Shown: positions 8,566 to 18,395, counted from the first letter of the stretch. The stretch: 64,000 bases of DNA from Brevibacillus dissolubilis (GCF_006170445.1 NZ_VCNA01000008.1:1-64000), one strand, 5' to 3'. Notes: generated by a model from the letters alone, not told the origin. Numbers and translations are program-made.

Positions 8566-10563
8566 TTAAATCTGACGGGCCACCAGTGTTCCTTCATAAA
8601 TCGCACGTTTGGCATCCAGCTCTCCCGCTTCTTTTGCCCCACCGATCAGGTGAACGGGGAGACGTCCTGCCAGTGCTTCATAGAGCTGGTTGTTTGGCGT
8701 AGCCCCCGCCGCGATGATCACAGTATCTGCCGGGATCGTCTTCTCTTCCCCTTTTTCGATGATGACCACGCCCTCAGGAGTGATTGCTTGATAATCGATT
8801 TCGGTAATCATCTCGACCCCTTGGCTTTTTAACAGAGCGATCGTGGCCCAGCGAGTCGTCTTGCCAAGACCTGTACCGACATGATTGCCACGGCGCAGCA
8901 TGGTGATTTTGCGGCCTGTGTGCTGCATGCGGTGAATCATTTTTGGCTCCAGAATCCCGAAGGCGGCGAGATATTGCCCAGCCTCTGCGCTGACCACGCC
9001 ATTGTGGAGCAACAGGTGGGACATGTCACATGCGATGCCGCCCGCACCGATGATCACGACGCGTCTGCCTACGGCTGCACGGCCTTCGAACACGTCAGAA
9101 TAAGAGACGACATGCGGAAGATCAACGCCAGGCAGATCAGGCATCCGCGGTGTGACACCTGTCGCCACGACCACTTCCTCAAAGCCTTCGTTGATCAGCG
9201 TATTCGCATCTATCTGTGTACCAAGACGCGTCTCGACGCCCAGTTTGTTCAATTGCACTTCATAGTAGCGAAGTGTTTCGTTGAACTCGCTTTTGCCCGG
9301 TACACTGCGCGCGTAGTTGAGTTGACCGCCGATCCATTTGCCTTTTTCAAAAAGAGTCACCTCATGCCCGCGAAGTGCCAGTACACGCGCTGTCTCCAGA
9401 CCAGCAGCACCTGCTCCGACCACTGCGACACGTTTACGCACCTCGGCAGGTGTGATTGCCAGATCAAGCTCGCGGCCTGCCAGTGGGTTGACCAGACACG
9501 AAGCCGGTTTGCCGTCGAAGACATGGTCAAGACACGCTTGGTTGCATGCGATACAGGTGTTGACCTCGTCGAAGCGGCCTTCCTGGCTTTTGTGGACGAT
9601 CTCGGCGTCGGCGAGGAACGGACGGGCCATTGAGACGATGTCACATTGACCTTCGCCGAGGAATTTTTCGGCGAGACGGACATCATTGATCCGGTTGCTT
9701 GCGATGACGGGTACCGATACGGCCTGCTTGATCTGCGCCGCCACCCAGACGTAAGCACCGCGTGGAACCATCATCGAGATGGTCGGTACTTTGGACTCGT
9801 GCCAGCCGATCCCGATATTGAGTGCGTCAGCGTAAGGCTCTACCATTTTGGCAAAACGGACGGTCTCTTCCGGCGTGGTGCTGTTCGGGATCAGATCAAG
9901 TCCGGACATGCGGAAAATCACTGGATAATCCTGCCCCACCGCTTCTCTCACACGACGGGCGATCTCTGTGCCAAAACGTGCGCGGCGCTCAAAATCACCG
10001 CCCCACTCGTCTTCGCGGATGTTGGTCACAGGCGAGAGGAACTGGTTGATCAGGTAGCCCTCCGAACCCATGATTTCGACTGCGTCATAACCGGCTTTTT
10101 TGGCTCGTACTGCTCCATCGGCAAAAGCCTGGATCGTCTGCTCCACCTCAGCCGGACTCAGCTCACGCGGCACGCTGCGGTTGATCGGTGCCTGCAGCGG
10201 TGAAGGCGCGACCGGGTCAAGACCTGTATGCTCCTTGTACGCATAGCGCCCGGCGTGGAACAGCTGCAGCGCAATCCGTCCACCTGCCTGATGGACAGCA
10301 TCGGTCACCACCTGATGACGCCCGATCTCCTCGTCCTTGTTAATATTCATCATATAATGACCGCCGCCACCCTCTGGCGCCACAGCGGCCCCGCCTGTCA
10401 CGATCAGACCTGCTCCCCCACGGGCACGCTCCGCATAAAAAGCAGCCAGCCGCTCTTCCCCACGATCCAGCTCCTCCAGCCCAACGTGCATCGAACCCAT
10501 CATAATCCGGTTTGGCAAGGTCATCTTCGCCAGCGTAATCGGTTGAAAAACGTTAAACAGCAT
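8566..10563 (-). CDS. fadH: FadH-type 2,4-dienoyl-CoA reductase / NADH:flavin oxidoreductase
   Basis: 665 residues. An Old Yellow Enzyme TIM barrel (about 1-370) is followed by a 4Fe-4S cluster motif CIACNQACLDHVFDGKPASC. A FAD/NAD(P)-binding half follows, with VGAGAAGLETARVLALRG and IIGAGGIACDMS as dinucleotide-binding loops. This is the architecture of 2,4-dienoyl-CoA reductase, which removes double bases in unsaturated fatty acid beta-oxidation. Related enzymes act on other enoates. The start at 10563 has AAGGGTGTGGG upstream; the longer frame to 10695 is not needed. The palindrome at 10584-10601 fits FadR control and supports the fatty-acid role. Confidence 0.85.
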   Translation of the reverse strand: MLFNVFQPITLAKMTLPNRIMMGSMHVGLEELDRGEERLAAFYAERARGGAGLIVTGGAAVAPEGGGGHYMMNINKDEEIGRHQVVTDAVHQAGGRIALQLFHAGRYAYKEHTGLDPVAPSPLQAPINRSVPRELSPAEVEQTIQAFADGAVRAKKAGYDAVEIMGSEGYLINQFLSPVTNIREDEWGGDFERRARFGTEIARRVREAVGQDYPVIFRMSGLDLIPNSTTPEETVRFAKMVEPYADALNIGIGWHESKVPTISMMVPRGAYVWVAAQIKQAVSVPVIASNRINDVRLAEKFLGEGQCDIVSMARPFLADAEIVHKSQEGRFDEVNTCIACNQACLDHVFDGKPASCLVNPLAGRELDLAITPAEVRKRVAVVGAGAAGLETARVLALRGHEVTLFEKGKWIGGQLNYARSVPGKSEFNETLRYYEVQLNKLGVETRLGTQIDANTLINEGFEEVVVATGVTPRMPDLPGVDLPHVVSYSDVFEGRAAVGRRVVIIGAGGIACDMSHLLLHNGVVSAEAGQYLAAFGILEPKMIHRMQHTGRKITMLRRGNHVGTGLGKTTRWATIALLKSQGVEMITEIDYQAITPEGVVIIEKGEEKTIPADTVIIAAGATPNNQLYEALAGRLPVHLIGGAKEAGELDAKRAIYEGTLVARQI

Positions 10564-10583
10564 ATTCCCACACCCTTTTCTTT

Positions 10584-10601
10584 TGAATGAATATTCATTC
10601 A
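10584..10601. promoter_or_regulatory. FadR-type operator
   Basis: Perfect 18-bp palindrome TGAATGAATATTCATTCA, 20 bases upstream of the fadH start. It matches the TGAATGA..TCATTCA operator of the TetR-family fatty acid repressor FadR (YsiA) of Bacillus, which is released by long-chain acyl-CoA. It also lies in the shared upstream region of the divergent hydroxyacid dehydrogenase gene at 10717. Confidence 0.75.
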
Positions 10602-10716
10602 GTTCCTTATCTTTTATTTTATCATACGGTAAGCGATTACAAAAACACTTTTCACTTGTCCCCCCAGAGGGCTGGGAGTAAACTAGGGATATCATTTTTG
10701 GAAAAGAGGGATTCCT

Positions 10717-11613
10717 ATGGAACGTATTGGTTTTATCGGCCTTGGCACGATGGGTCTGCCAATGGTCAAAAACCTGTTGAAAGCCGGCTTCTCCGTCCGC
10801 GTCGTCTCCCGCAGCCGCGGCCCAATCGACACCGCCATCTCACTTGGCGCGACCGAAGCACTTCATCCACAAGATCTGGCTGAGCAAGTCGATATCCTGC
10901 TCACCTGTCTGCCGCTCCCTGCCAGCATCGAGGATGTCTATTTCGGCGAACATGGTATCCTGTCAGCAGATCTCACCGGCAAGCTCGTGATCGACCACAG
11001 CACCGTATCCCCGCTCCTCAACAAACGCTGCTATGAAGCCATCCAGGCAAAAGGCGGCTCTTACATGGATGCACCGATCAGCGGTGGTCCGATGGGCGCA
11101 GAAGCAGCGACGCTCGCCATCATGTGCGGCGGTGGGGCCGATGACTATGCACGTGCTCTGCCTGTTTTTGAAGCGATGGGCAAATCCCTGTTCCACATCG
11201 GCGAGATTGGCAATGGCAGCATCGTCAAGCTGATGAACAACTACGTGATCGGCGTCAACACCGCTGCACTGGCCGAGGTCTTCTGTCTCGCCACCAAAGC
11301 AGGCGTCGACACCGATCTGATGCAGCAGGTTCTCGCCGCAAGCACAGGCGACTCCAAGATGCTCCACCGGATCGTCCCGCTCGTGCACCAGCGCGATTTT
11401 GCCGCCCGCTTCAGCAACGAGCTTCTCTATAAAGATATGAAGATCGCCGGCGAACTAGCCCAAGCCTATGAAATCGATATGCCGGTGCACAAGGTAGCCG
11501 AAGAGATGTACCGCATTACAAAGGAGAATTATCCGAAAGAAGACATGGCTGCACTGTTCAAGGTATATGAGGAAAAGACAGGTGTAGTCGTGAAGGGCAA
11601 CAGCGAGAAGTAG
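10717..11613 (+). CDS. 3-hydroxyisobutyrate dehydrogenase-family (beta-hydroxyacid) dehydrogenase
   Basis: 298 residues. N-terminal Rossmann motif GFIGLGTMGLPMVKNLL, substrate-binding signature DAPISGGPMGAEAATLAIM, and the catalytic lysine in GNGSIVKLMNN. These features define the MmsB/GarR/GlxR family, which oxidises 3-hydroxyisobutyrate or reduces tartronate semialdehyde with NAD(P). The exact substrate cannot be read from sequence. AAAAGAGGGAT precedes the ATG. It is divergent from fadH and may share its FadR-type operator. That would fit valine or short-chain acyl catabolism, but is inference. Confidence 0.85.
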   Translation: MERIGFIGLGTMGLPMVKNLLKAGFSVRVVSRSRGPIDTAISLGATEALHPQDLAEQVDILLTCLPLPASIEDVYFGEHGILSADLTGKLVIDHSTVSPLLNKRCYEAIQAKGGSYMDAPISGGPMGAEAATLAIMCGGGADDYARALPVFEAMGKSLFHIGEIGNGSIVKLMNNYVIGVNTAALAEVFCLATKAGVDTDLMQQVLAASTGDSKMLHRIVPLVHQRDFAARFSNELLYKDMKIAGELAQAYEIDMPVHKVAEEMYRITKENYPKEDMAALFKVYEEKTGVVVKGNSEK

Positions 11614-11637
11614 GATAACACGTACATACTAACGGGA

Positions 11638-11704
11638 AAACGCGAACCAAACTACTCACGGTGTCATTACCTGATACCTGTGCGAGAACGGTTCGCGTTT
11701 TTTT
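11638..11704 (+). terminator. Intrinsic terminator of the hydroxyacid dehydrogenase gene
   Basis: AAAACGCGAACC and GGTTCGCGTTTTTTT pair across a 40-base loop containing a small GGT/ACC hairpin. Confidence 0.75.
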
Positions 11705-11769
11705 ATGTAGCTGATATGATAACGAAAATACGGCGGCAGTCCGACTGATTATTTACAATCCAAACCGAT

Positions 11770-12237
11770 TTATAGTCTGACCAGCTGTCCCAAGTCAGCG
11801 GCGAACTTAGAGAGCATCTCATCCGTCTGCTGGTCCTCTTCTTCTGTACGCGGAATCTGCACCACAAAATGATAATCCAGCACAATCGATGCTTCGACCA
11901 GCTCGCCCACCTCGATGTAGCGGCGTTTTTCGGTCAGGCTGGCTTCCGCTACAAGCTCGCGTGCCTTTGCCCAGAGCGCCTGAGCGTCTTCGTAGCGGCC
12001 TTCTTCCTGTGGGTATTCAATCTCCACCTCTACCTCACACGCCGTATCCTCCAGCGGAAACAGGTGAATCGTCGCGACAGGCTTGTCCCACGCCTCTTCT
12101 GACTCGGCAAAGTACATCTCCACCTCATGATGCTCTTCCCCATGAAACACATCTGTCTCCGTCTTCGCCAACAGACTGGTGATCATCCCATGCTGGGACA
12201 GCTTCTCGTCCAATTTGGACACCAACACATCCATCAT
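11770..12237 (-). CDS. Acidic hypothetical protein (155 aa)
   Basis: A soluble, strongly acidic protein (many Glu and Asp, for example EVEVEIEYPQEEGRYEDA). No membrane segment or known catalytic motif is visible. AGGAGG lies 9 bases upstream of ATG 12237, so I reject the longer frame to 12264. An immediately following second ATG (12234) is also possible. The gene stands alone between a terminator at 11704 and repeat element B. Function not recognised. Confidence 0.6.
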   Translation of the reverse strand: MMDVLVSKLDEKLSQHGMITSLLAKTETDVFHGEEHHEVEMYFAESEEAWDKPVATIHLFPLEDTACEVEVEIEYPQEEGRYEDAQALWAKARELVAEASLTEKRRYIEVGELVEASIVLDYHFVVQIPRTEEEDQQTDEMLSKFAADLGQLVRL

Positions 12238-12408
12238 CGTCTCATTCCTCCTACAACGAACCAATATTTGCTACTCCCATCATAATGTCATGGGTGGTGA
12301 AGCGCAATAGAGGTTGGTTTCATAACGGTGACAACTGGTTATATGATGGTAGGAAATACCCGCAACCTTTTCCATTCCTCTCCCGTTTTAAAAAATGAGC
12401 AGTGCCGT

Positions 12409-12633
12409 AGAGGAGCAGGGTTCAGGCTGCAAACCTTTTTGAAGCCCCTCCCAGCGGAGAAAAAGCCAAGAGTGGGCCTGGCTTCTTCGAGTCCACTTAG
12501 GGGCAAACCCTTCGTTTGCATAAGCTTCCTCGAAACTTTTTGACCCGTTCCCACTCTTGGCTTTTTCGCAGCGGACAGTCTTGACCACCTTCGGGGCTTC
12601 AATGAGGTGAAGCAGCTTGAACCCTGCTCCTCT
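12409..12633 (-). ncRNA. Structured repeat element, copy B (unrecognised RNA family)
   Basis: Read on the minus strand, an outer stem pairs GAGGAGCAGGGTTCAAGCTGC-type arms (12612-12632 with 12410-12430). A TTGAAGCCCC/GGGGCTTCAA stem follows, then GACTGTCCGCTGCGAA. A third stem is AAAAGCCAAGAGTGGG/CCCACTCTTGGCTTTT. The core has GGGTCAAAAAG, TTCGAGGAAGCTTA, ACGAAG, GTTTGCCCCTAAG and TCGAAGAAGCC. All motifs match copy A in order and spacing while the stems differ completely. It begins 23 bases after the stop codon of the co-oriented gene at 12656, so it may be co-transcribed. Confidence 0.7.
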
Positions 12634-12655
12634 CTCCCGAGGCTAGACGAATTTT

Positions 12656-12961
12656 TTACGTAAACTCCCGTCCCAGATTTTTCCGGCTCAAGAATTCCGA
12701 CAACCACACACGGCGCACATCTTTATTAGGGCAGTAGCCGAGAATATAGCTTTCGCCATCCATGTATTTTTGTTTGATCCATTCTTTGTGTTTGCGGAAA
12801 AACGCATTTTGGAATTCGAGCGGCATCTGCTGAAATTCTTCCATTGCTAAAGGATTCTGGAGGAAATAATCATCATCGTACACCACTTCTTCTTCGTGAT
12901 GGCGGCTAATCACATACAGAAACAACAGCACCAAACCCGCATTCACCAAAAAAATTGTCAT
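12656..12961 (-). CDS. Small membrane-anchored hypothetical protein (101 aa)
   Basis: The product opens with one hydrophobic helix (MTIFLVNAGLVLLFLYVIS), then an acidic stretch HHEEEVVYDDDYF and a charged cytoplasmic-type tail with aromatic residues. GGGGAGGG lies just before ATG 12961, which I prefer to the longer frame at 12994. No recognised family. Repeat element B follows its stop codon on the same strand. Confidence 0.6.
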   Translation of the reverse strand: MTIFLVNAGLVLLFLYVISRHHEEEVVYDDDYFLQNPLAMEEFQQMPLEFQNAFFRKHKEWIKQKYMDGESYILGYCPNKDVRRVWLSEFLSRKNLGREFT

Positions 12962-13128
12962 GTTACCCTCCCCTTTCCTTAAGCAAAACGGCATATGTTT
13001 ATGACTAGAGATATAAAAATTTTCAGAAATTTTAGTTTTATTCGTAGTACTTTTATTTTATCATGTTTTTGTTTTTTGGTAACCCCTTCTTTGCATCGGA
13101 CAAGCCAAAAATTTTACAGGAAAATAAC

Positions 13129-13170
13129 AAAACGGTCAGCACCTCTACTTAACAGAGGGCTGACCGTTTT
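13129..13170 (-). terminator. Intrinsic terminator of the LCP gene
   Basis: AAAACGGTCAGC/GCTGACCGTTTT stem flanked by T-rich sequence on both sides, 26 bases beyond the LCP stop codon. Confidence 0.8.
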
Positions 13171-13195
13171 ATTTTGGTTGATTCATATGGACAAA

Positions 13196-14647
13196 TTATG
13201 TGGCTGGTGTAGTAATCGTTGCGTTCGGGTCGGACGGCTGCACAATATCCGGTGGTGGAGTTGTGGATGGGTCCTGTTCTGCCGGTGGTTCATTGACGAT
13301 ATCCGGCGGTGGAGTCGTACCTCCATTGTTAGGATCCGTCTGTGGTTCGGACGGAGTCGTCGGTGATACTGGCGGTTCAGCCGGAGTCGGCTCGGTCGGT
13401 TGCGTGTTGGTATCCTGCTCTGGTGGCAACGTCTCTTCCGGTTGCGGGTTCTCCACTGTCTCTGCTGGCTGCTCCTTAGGTGTCTGTTCTACCGTCTTTT
13501 TCTTGGTAGAACGTTTGCTTGAGGACGAGGATGTTGACGCAGCCTCCTCATAAGAAGAACCGGCAAAAGGTGAATCGTTCAGATCAGCTACCTGACTGCT
13601 GTCCACTTGCATCGCCGTTTGCAGCGCAGAGCGGATTTCGTCGCGTTTTTCACTCGGCAGCATGGTATAGCTGGTCGCGGCGTTCCAGTAACCACCGTTT
13701 TCGAGGGTGGTCACGTTGGACATATCCAGACCTTTGAAATCGTAAGCAAGACCCTTGATCTGCTCAGGAGAGAAGTCGGTGTGAATGTATTCGCTGCCCA
13801 CTTCGATGACTTTCGGCAGATTCAGCAGTCCTTCCGGCGTCGTCATCTTGGACAGAACGGCGCGGATGACTTCCTGTTGACGACGGTTGCGGTCAAAGTC
13901 ATTGGAGAAGTATTTCACACCGCGGTTGTCATGACGGTGACGGACATAGCCAAGGGCCTGTTCCCCGTTGAGTTCCTGGACACCCGGCTGCAGGTCAATA
14001 TGTGTATCATCGGTCGGGTCATCGTAGACGAGGCGTCGGTCGACATTAACCTCGACACCGCCCAATTGGTCTACTACGGCTTTAAATCCGTTGAAATCTA
14101 CCTCGATATAGTGCTCGATCGGAATACCGAGGATATCCTGAAGCGTCTTTTTGGTCAAAGTAATACCGTTTTCGGTTGCGGTCTGGCCTGACGCATTGGC
14201 TTGACGTCGCTCCATCTCGCCATTGGCAAAGACAGCATTGATCTTATGGTAACCGCGATAGCCAGGGATTTTCACCCGTGTGTCACGCGGCAGGGAGAGC
14301 ATGGTGATTTGTTTTGTTTTCGGATCGATGACCGCAACGATCATAACGTCCGTATTGAGCGATCCCGTCTCTTTGCGGGTATCTCGTCCCAGTATCACAA
14401 CAGACAATGGCTTGTCAGAGTTATAGGAAGGGTCGATGGTCGTCTGTGTACCTTCTGCATAAGGGTCATTGGCATTCTGGATGCCTTTATCAACAGCAGT
14501 GTAAATATTATAGGCATAGGCTCCTCCGGCAATCAGCAGGAACATAAACATGAAAAAAAGAATCCGGCGGAACTTACGGCGTTTCGCGGGTGCTTTCGCC
14601 TTCTTGGCAGGTGAAGCGGTGCGGCGTTTCGCAACCGATTCTTGCAT
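13196..14647 (-). CDS. LytR-CpsA-Psr (LCP) family cell-wall glycopolymer transferase
   Basis: 483 residues. A basic cytoplasmic N-terminus (RRTASPAKKAKAPAKRRKFRR) is followed by one membrane helix (about 29-47) and an extracellular LCP domain (about 80-330). The domain has the family's key segments: VVILGRDTR, DVMIVAVIDP, LSLPRDTRV, the HKINAVFANG arginine/lysine region, and ALGYVRHRHD...GDFDRNRRQQ-like sequence. LCP enzymes attach teichoic acids or related polymers to peptidoglycan. The last about 110 residues are a Pro/Thr/Glu-rich tail with two TTPPPDIV repeats, probably spanning the wall. AAGGAG lies 11 bases before ATG 14647. Confidence 0.9.
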   Translation of the reverse strand: MQESVAKRRTASPAKKAKAPAKRRKFRRILFFMFMFLLIAGGAYAYNIYTAVDKGIQNANDPYAEGTQTTIDPSYNSDKPLSVVILGRDTRKETGSLNTDVMIVAVIDPKTKQITMLSLPRDTRVKIPGYRGYHKINAVFANGEMERRQANASGQTATENGITLTKKTLQDILGIPIEHYIEVDFNGFKAVVDQLGGVEVNVDRRLVYDDPTDDTHIDLQPGVQELNGEQALGYVRHRHDNRGVKYFSNDFDRNRRQQEVIRAVLSKMTTPEGLLNLPKVIEVGSEYIHTDFSPEQIKGLAYDFKGLDMSNVTTLENGGYWNAATSYTMLPSEKRDEIRSALQTAMQVDSSQVADLNDSPFAGSSYEEAASTSSSSSKRSTKKKTVEQTPKEQPAETVENPQPEETLPPEQDTNTQPTEPTPAEPPVSPTTPSEPQTDPNNGGTTPPPDIVNEPPAEQDPSTTPPPDIVQPSDPNATITTPAT

Positions 14648-14815
14648 ATATGATCATTCTCCTTGTTGGCTGAATTTTATTAAGACTAGCATATGTAATG
14701 CTATATCGGTTAGACGTAATCGACAAAATGTTTGTTTCTTTCCTGTTAAAAAAACTACAACCACAATTGTAGCATATCCGAAAACTCTTTTGTATAAAAA
14801 AATATGGCATGAAAA

Positions 14816-14847
14816 AGAACCCGGCGCATAAATGAACCGGGTTCTTC
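14816..14847 (-). terminator. Intrinsic terminator
   Basis: GAACCCGG/CCGGGTTC hairpin with TTTTTC on the minus strand, downstream of the 47-residue gene at 14862-15005. Confidence 0.75.
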
Positions 14848-14861
14848 CTGATATCAATCTG

Positions 14862-15005
14862 CTATTGTTTGCCCTGTGGGGCTTGGCTGAAGCCTTGAAC
14901 AGGCTCACTCACGTTTTGCTGCTTCGCATTCTGCCCGGAATGATGGGCGTCGCCACCATGTTGGATGCTGTACTTGTCTGCTTTTCCTTTGATTTGCTTA
15001 GCCAT
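14862..15005 (-). CDS. 47-residue hydrophilic peptide, possibly a spore protein
   Basis: ATG at 15005 is preceded by AAGGAGGAGTGCAGT, a very strong ribosome site, and the gene ends just before a good terminator. The product begins MAKQIKGKADKYSIQHGG and is rich in Gln, Lys, Gly, Ser and His with no hydrophobic core. This composition resembles minor or gamma-type small acid-soluble spore proteins, but I cannot name a family. Expression signals are convincing even though the function is not. Confidence 0.65.
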   Translation of the reverse strand: MAKQIKGKADKYSIQHGGDAHHSGQNAKQQNVSEPVQGFSQAPQGKQ

Positions 15006-15095
15006 ACTGCACTCCTCCTTTATTCAGTCAGGATGAGTGTAGTGTGTGGCACAGACAAGCCTCTCATGCGGCAAGATCAATAGGATGTTGCTTCC

Positions 15096-16007
15096 TTATT
15101 TGCCGAGTTTGGCTAACTCGATAGCGATGGCAGCACCGACACGGGCATTGTTTTTCACCAGTTCGATGTTGGACGCAAGGCTCTTGCCTGCGGTGATCTC
15201 GCCGAGCTTGGACAACAGGAACGGAGTGACGGCTTTGCCTGCGATGCCGTTCTCGTCTGCTTCCTTGAGTGCCTGCTGAATGGCTGCTTCGATCTCGTCT
15301 GCCGGCAGGGCATGTTCCTCTGGGATCGGATTGGCGATGACGGTACCACCTTCGAGTCCCAGCTGTGCTTTGGAATGCAGAATCTCTGCCATCTCCTCAG
15401 CACTGTTCACCTGATAGTTGACAGCAAAGCCGCTGTCGCGGGTGTAGAAGGCAGGGAAGCGGTCGGTCTGGTAGCCAAGCACGGGTACACCTTGGGTTTC
15501 GAGATATTCGAGGGTGAGGCCGAGGTCGAGGATGGATTTGGCTCCGGCGCAGACGACGGCGACATTGGTTTTCGCCAGTTCGGTCAGGTCTGCGGAGATG
15601 TCCATTGTTTTTTCTGCACCACGGTGCACGCCACCGATTCCGCCTGTGACGAAGACACGGATACCAGCCATGGCCGCGCAAATCATGGTTCCGGCTACGG
15701 TTGTCGCACCTGTTTTCTTCTGCGCCATGATATATGGAAGGTCGCGGCGGCTTGCTTTGAGCACATCAGAAGCTTGTGCAAGCTGCTCGATCTCATCATG
15801 GCTCAAGCCGATCTTGATCACGCCGTCCATGATCGCGATGGTAGCAGGGACGGCACCGGCATCACGGATGATCTGCTCTACTTCGAGTGCGGTCTCGACG
15901 TTTTTTGGGTACGGCATGCCGTGGGAAATAATGGTGGATTCCAATGCGATGACGGCTTTGCCTTGGGCAAGGGCTTCTTGGATGTCTGCTTTAATCTGAA
16001 TGTTCAC
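15096..16007 (-). CDS. psuG: Pseudouridine-5'-phosphate glycosidase
   Basis: 303 residues, full length for the PsuG/IndA family. Recognisable segments include [69 protein letters not shown] and a C-terminal [16 protein letters not shown]. The enzyme reversibly splits pseudouridine 5'-phosphate into uracil and ribose 5-phosphate. I use GTG 16007, with AAGGAGG 9 bases upstream, instead of the longer frame to 16043. This makes a 17-base overlap with the kinase gene upstream, typical of translational coupling. Together the two genes recycle pseudouridine from RNA turnover. Confidence 0.93.
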   Translation of the reverse strand: MNIQIKADIQEALAQGKAVIALESTIISHGMPYPKNVETALEVEQIIRDAGAVPATIAIMDGVIKIGLSHDEIEQLAQASDVLKASRRDLPYIMAQKKTGATTVAGTMICAAMAGIRVFVTGGIGGVHRGAEKTMDISADLTELAKTNVAVVCAGAKSILDLGLTLEYLETQGVPVLGYQTDRFPAFYTRDSGFAVNYQVNSAEEMAEILHSKAQLGLEGGTVIANPIPEEHALPADEIEAAIQQALKEADENGIAGKAVTPFLLSKLGEITAGKSLASNIELVKNNARVGAAIAIELAKLGK

Positions 16008-16950
16008 GTAGGTAAGCCTCCTTGGCGGTATGTAGTTGAGCACGGTCTACGGTAGCAGCAGTGGAGTGCTCGCTCGACAGCGCGAGTCCTGCCATGCTGA
16101 GTCCGCAGGCCGTCTGTTCGATCAGGGATTCGAAATGTATCATACCGTACATGACTCCGGCGGTAAAGGCATCACCTGCTCCGGTCACATCACGGATGGT
16201 TGTGCTTGGGGCGGGCAACCAGCATCGCTGTGCATGATTTTCAACATAGACCCCCTGTGATCCGCAGGTGATCATCACACACGCGACCCCCTGTTCACGC
16301 AGAGCATGTGCGGCTCGTTCCACCTCTGCCGGTTCCTGTACGGTCAGGCCTGTCAGTCCGGCTGCCTCTTCCCTGCCCGGAGCAATCAGCGTGATCCCGT
16401 CGAGTAGTCCTTGGACAACCTCTGCTTTTTTCACGGATACAGGGTCGACGATGACAGGGCAGCCTTTTTCCACTGCCGTGCGGATGATCGTCTCTACCGC
16501 ATGCCGTGGCAGGTTCGTGTCGATGAACAAGCCATCGGTCCCAGGCTTGATCAGGGACGTGACAAAAGCGAGCTGCTCGTCTGTCCACGTCAGATTGATC
16601 GCCATATCAGCGACCGCGACGACCATCTCCCCCGCCTCATCATGGGTGGCAATATAGCGGCCAGTCCGCTGTCCGGGAACACGCAGCATCCCGACGGTGC
16701 TGACCCCGCTCTGTCCAGTCATCTGGCGCAGCCACTCTCCATCTGTATCTTCCCCCACCAGCGCGCAAAGCGTCACTTCTTCACCAAGACGCGCCAAATT
16801 CTCTGCTACATTGCGTCCGACACCGCCTGCGGTCAGTCGGACAACCCCTGGATTGCTCGTATGATACACAAGGGGTGACGAGGGCTCTGCCTTTATATCC
16901 ACATTGGCTCCCCCGATGACAAGCCAGTTTCCTTGTTTGGTATTCGTCAT
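15991..16950 (-). CDS. psuK: Pseudouridine kinase (PfkB family)
   Basis: 319 residues of ribokinase/PfkB fold. The N-terminal GGANVDIKA and [15 protein letters not shown] substrate-binding segments and the C-terminal [13 protein letters not shown] catalytic motif are intact. Adjacency to psuG, with overlapping reading frames, identifies the substrate as pseudouridine, which is phosphorylated before PsuG cleaves it. Start at 16950 is chosen because GGGAGG lies 8 bases upstream; two earlier in-frame starts are less well spaced. The pair is divergent from the acetyltransferase gene at 17064. Confidence 0.9.
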   Translation of the reverse strand: MTNTKQGNWLVIGGANVDIKAEPSSPLVYHTSNPGVVRLTAGGVGRNVAENLARLGEEVTLCALVGEDTDGEWLRQMTGQSGVSTVGMLRVPGQRTGRYIATHDEAGEMVVAVADMAINLTWTDEQLAFVTSLIKPGTDGLFIDTNLPRHAVETIIRTAVEKGCPVIVDPVSVKKAEVVQGLLDGITLIAPGREEAAGLTGLTVQEPAEVERAAHALREQGVACVMITCGSQGVYVENHAQRCWLPAPSTTIRDVTGAGDAFTAGVMYGMIHFESLIEQTACGLSMAGLALSSEHSTAATVDRAQLHTAKEAYLREHSD

Positions 16951-17063
16951 GGACATATCCTCCCATCGGGTGTATGATTTGTCACAACATTCCAATGATT
17001 ATTGTAAAATCATTTTCTGTCGATTAAAATATTTTTACTACCAAAAACTAGGGGGTTACACTG

Positions 17064-18395
17064 ATGAGCAAGATCACGTTGATGAACGAGCAGGATGTCC
17101 TTATGTACTCCTCCATCGTAGCAAATGCCTATCCCGGTATGCAATACACCACACCTGAAGGACGGGCCAAATTACAGACCCGCATGCTCAGAATCCATCA
17201 CGAAGACGACATCTCCGGCTACTACAAGCTATCCCGCGACGGCCAGATGCTGGGCGGGATGCGGCTATTGGATTTTACCGTAAACGTTTTCGGTACAATG
17301 GTGAAGGCAGGCGGACTTGGCACGGTAGCGGTTGATCTTTTGCACAAAAAAGAAAAAGTGGCGTATGAGCTCGTCTCTGGATTTTTGCATCATTATAAGG
17401 AAAAAGGTGCCTGCCTTGCCCTGCTCTACCCGTTCCGGCATGATTTTTACAAGCAGATGGGCTTTGGCTACGGAACTAAGTCCAACCATTACAGCATCCG
17501 TCCAAGCGACCTGCCTGACGGGGAGAAGACACATCTGACCTACCTCACCCCGGAACAGATCGGCGAGCTCCGCGACTGTTATGACCGTGTGGCGCAACGG
17601 ACTCACGGGATGATTGCCAAATCTGATTTTGACCTGAGTGCTACGGCAGAGAATCCAGAACATATCTACGTCGGCTACCGCCCGGACGGCAAGCTCCGCG
17701 GCTACCTGATCATGGCGTTCCGCTCAGGCAGTCCAGTGAATCCGTTCACCAACCACCTTCATGTAAAAGAGATGATCTACGAGACATCGCAAGCACTGCG
17801 AGCTTTGCTTGCTTTTCTGCGCAGCCAGGCGGATCAGGTGCAGCGGATCATCTACCAGACGCAGGATGAGTCGTTCCACCATCTGCTGAAAAACCCGCGA
17901 AATGATACCGAAGACATGTACCAATTCGTGACGGTGGAATCCAATGTGCAGGGTGTCGGCTTGATGTATCGGGTGATTGATACGAAAAAGCTGTTTGGTG
18001 AGCTTAGCGGGCACCGATTTGGAGGGAATGGCTTGGGATGTGGGCAAAGCTTCAACAATTCGCAGCCACTGGGAGACACTCCGGCCATGACCTCCCCTGC
18101 TGAATCCACATTAAAACTGAAGCTGACCATCCGCGACAGCTTTTTGCCGGAAAATGACGGCAGTACGATCGTTCATTTTACAGACGGCTATGCTCGTGTG
18201 GTCACTGACACGGGAGAATACGACGTGGAGATCGGAATGGATATCGCCGAGTTTTCGTCCATGATCATGGGGGTTGTCCCGTTCCGTCAGCTGGTGCGGT
18301 ATGGGATGGCGACGATTTCGGATGAGCGTTATGTGGAGTGGGTCAATCGGTTGTTTGCGGCTGAGGAGAAGCCGTGGTGTAATACGCCTTTTTAA
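17064..18395 (+). CDS. Eis-like GNAT acetyltransferase
   Basis: 443 residues with the three-part arrangement of the Eis family. There is an N-terminal GNAT domain (LSRDGQMLGGMRLLDFTVNVFG, GLGTVAVDLLHKKEKVAYELVSGFL, then ALLYPFRHDFYKQMGFGYG). A degenerate second GNAT-like domain follows, and a C-terminal sterol-carrier-like domain (LTIRDSFLPENDGSTIVHF..DGYARV) closes the protein. Mycobacterial Eis acetylates aminoglycosides at several positions. Most bacillar homologues have no proven substrate. GGGGG lies upstream of ATG 17064. Confidence 0.85.
   Translation: MSKITLMNEQDVLMYSSIVANAYPGMQYTTPEGRAKLQTRMLRIHHEDDISGYYKLSRDGQMLGGMRLLDFTVNVFGTMVKAGGLGTVAVDLLHKKEKVAYELVSGFLHHYKEKGACLALLYPFRHDFYKQMGFGYGTKSNHYSIRPSDLPDGEKTHLTYLTPEQIGELRDCYDRVAQRTHGMIAKSDFDLSATAENPEHIYVGYRPDGKLRGYLIMAFRSGSPVNPFTNHLHVKEMIYETSQALRALLAFLRSQADQVQRIIYQTQDESFHHLLKNPRNDTEDMYQFVTVESNVQGVGLMYRVIDTKKLFGELSGHRFGGNGLGCGQSFNNSQPLGDTPAMTSPAESTLKLKLTIRDSFLPENDGSTIVHFTDGYARVVTDTGEYDVEIGMDIAEFSSMIMGVVPFRQLVRYGMATISDERYVEWVNRLFAAEEKPWCNTPF

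Noticed and set aside
8881-9633. 250-residue plus-strand ORF in fadH
   Set aside because: Antisense shadow; composition His/Cys/Arg-rich, no start signal.
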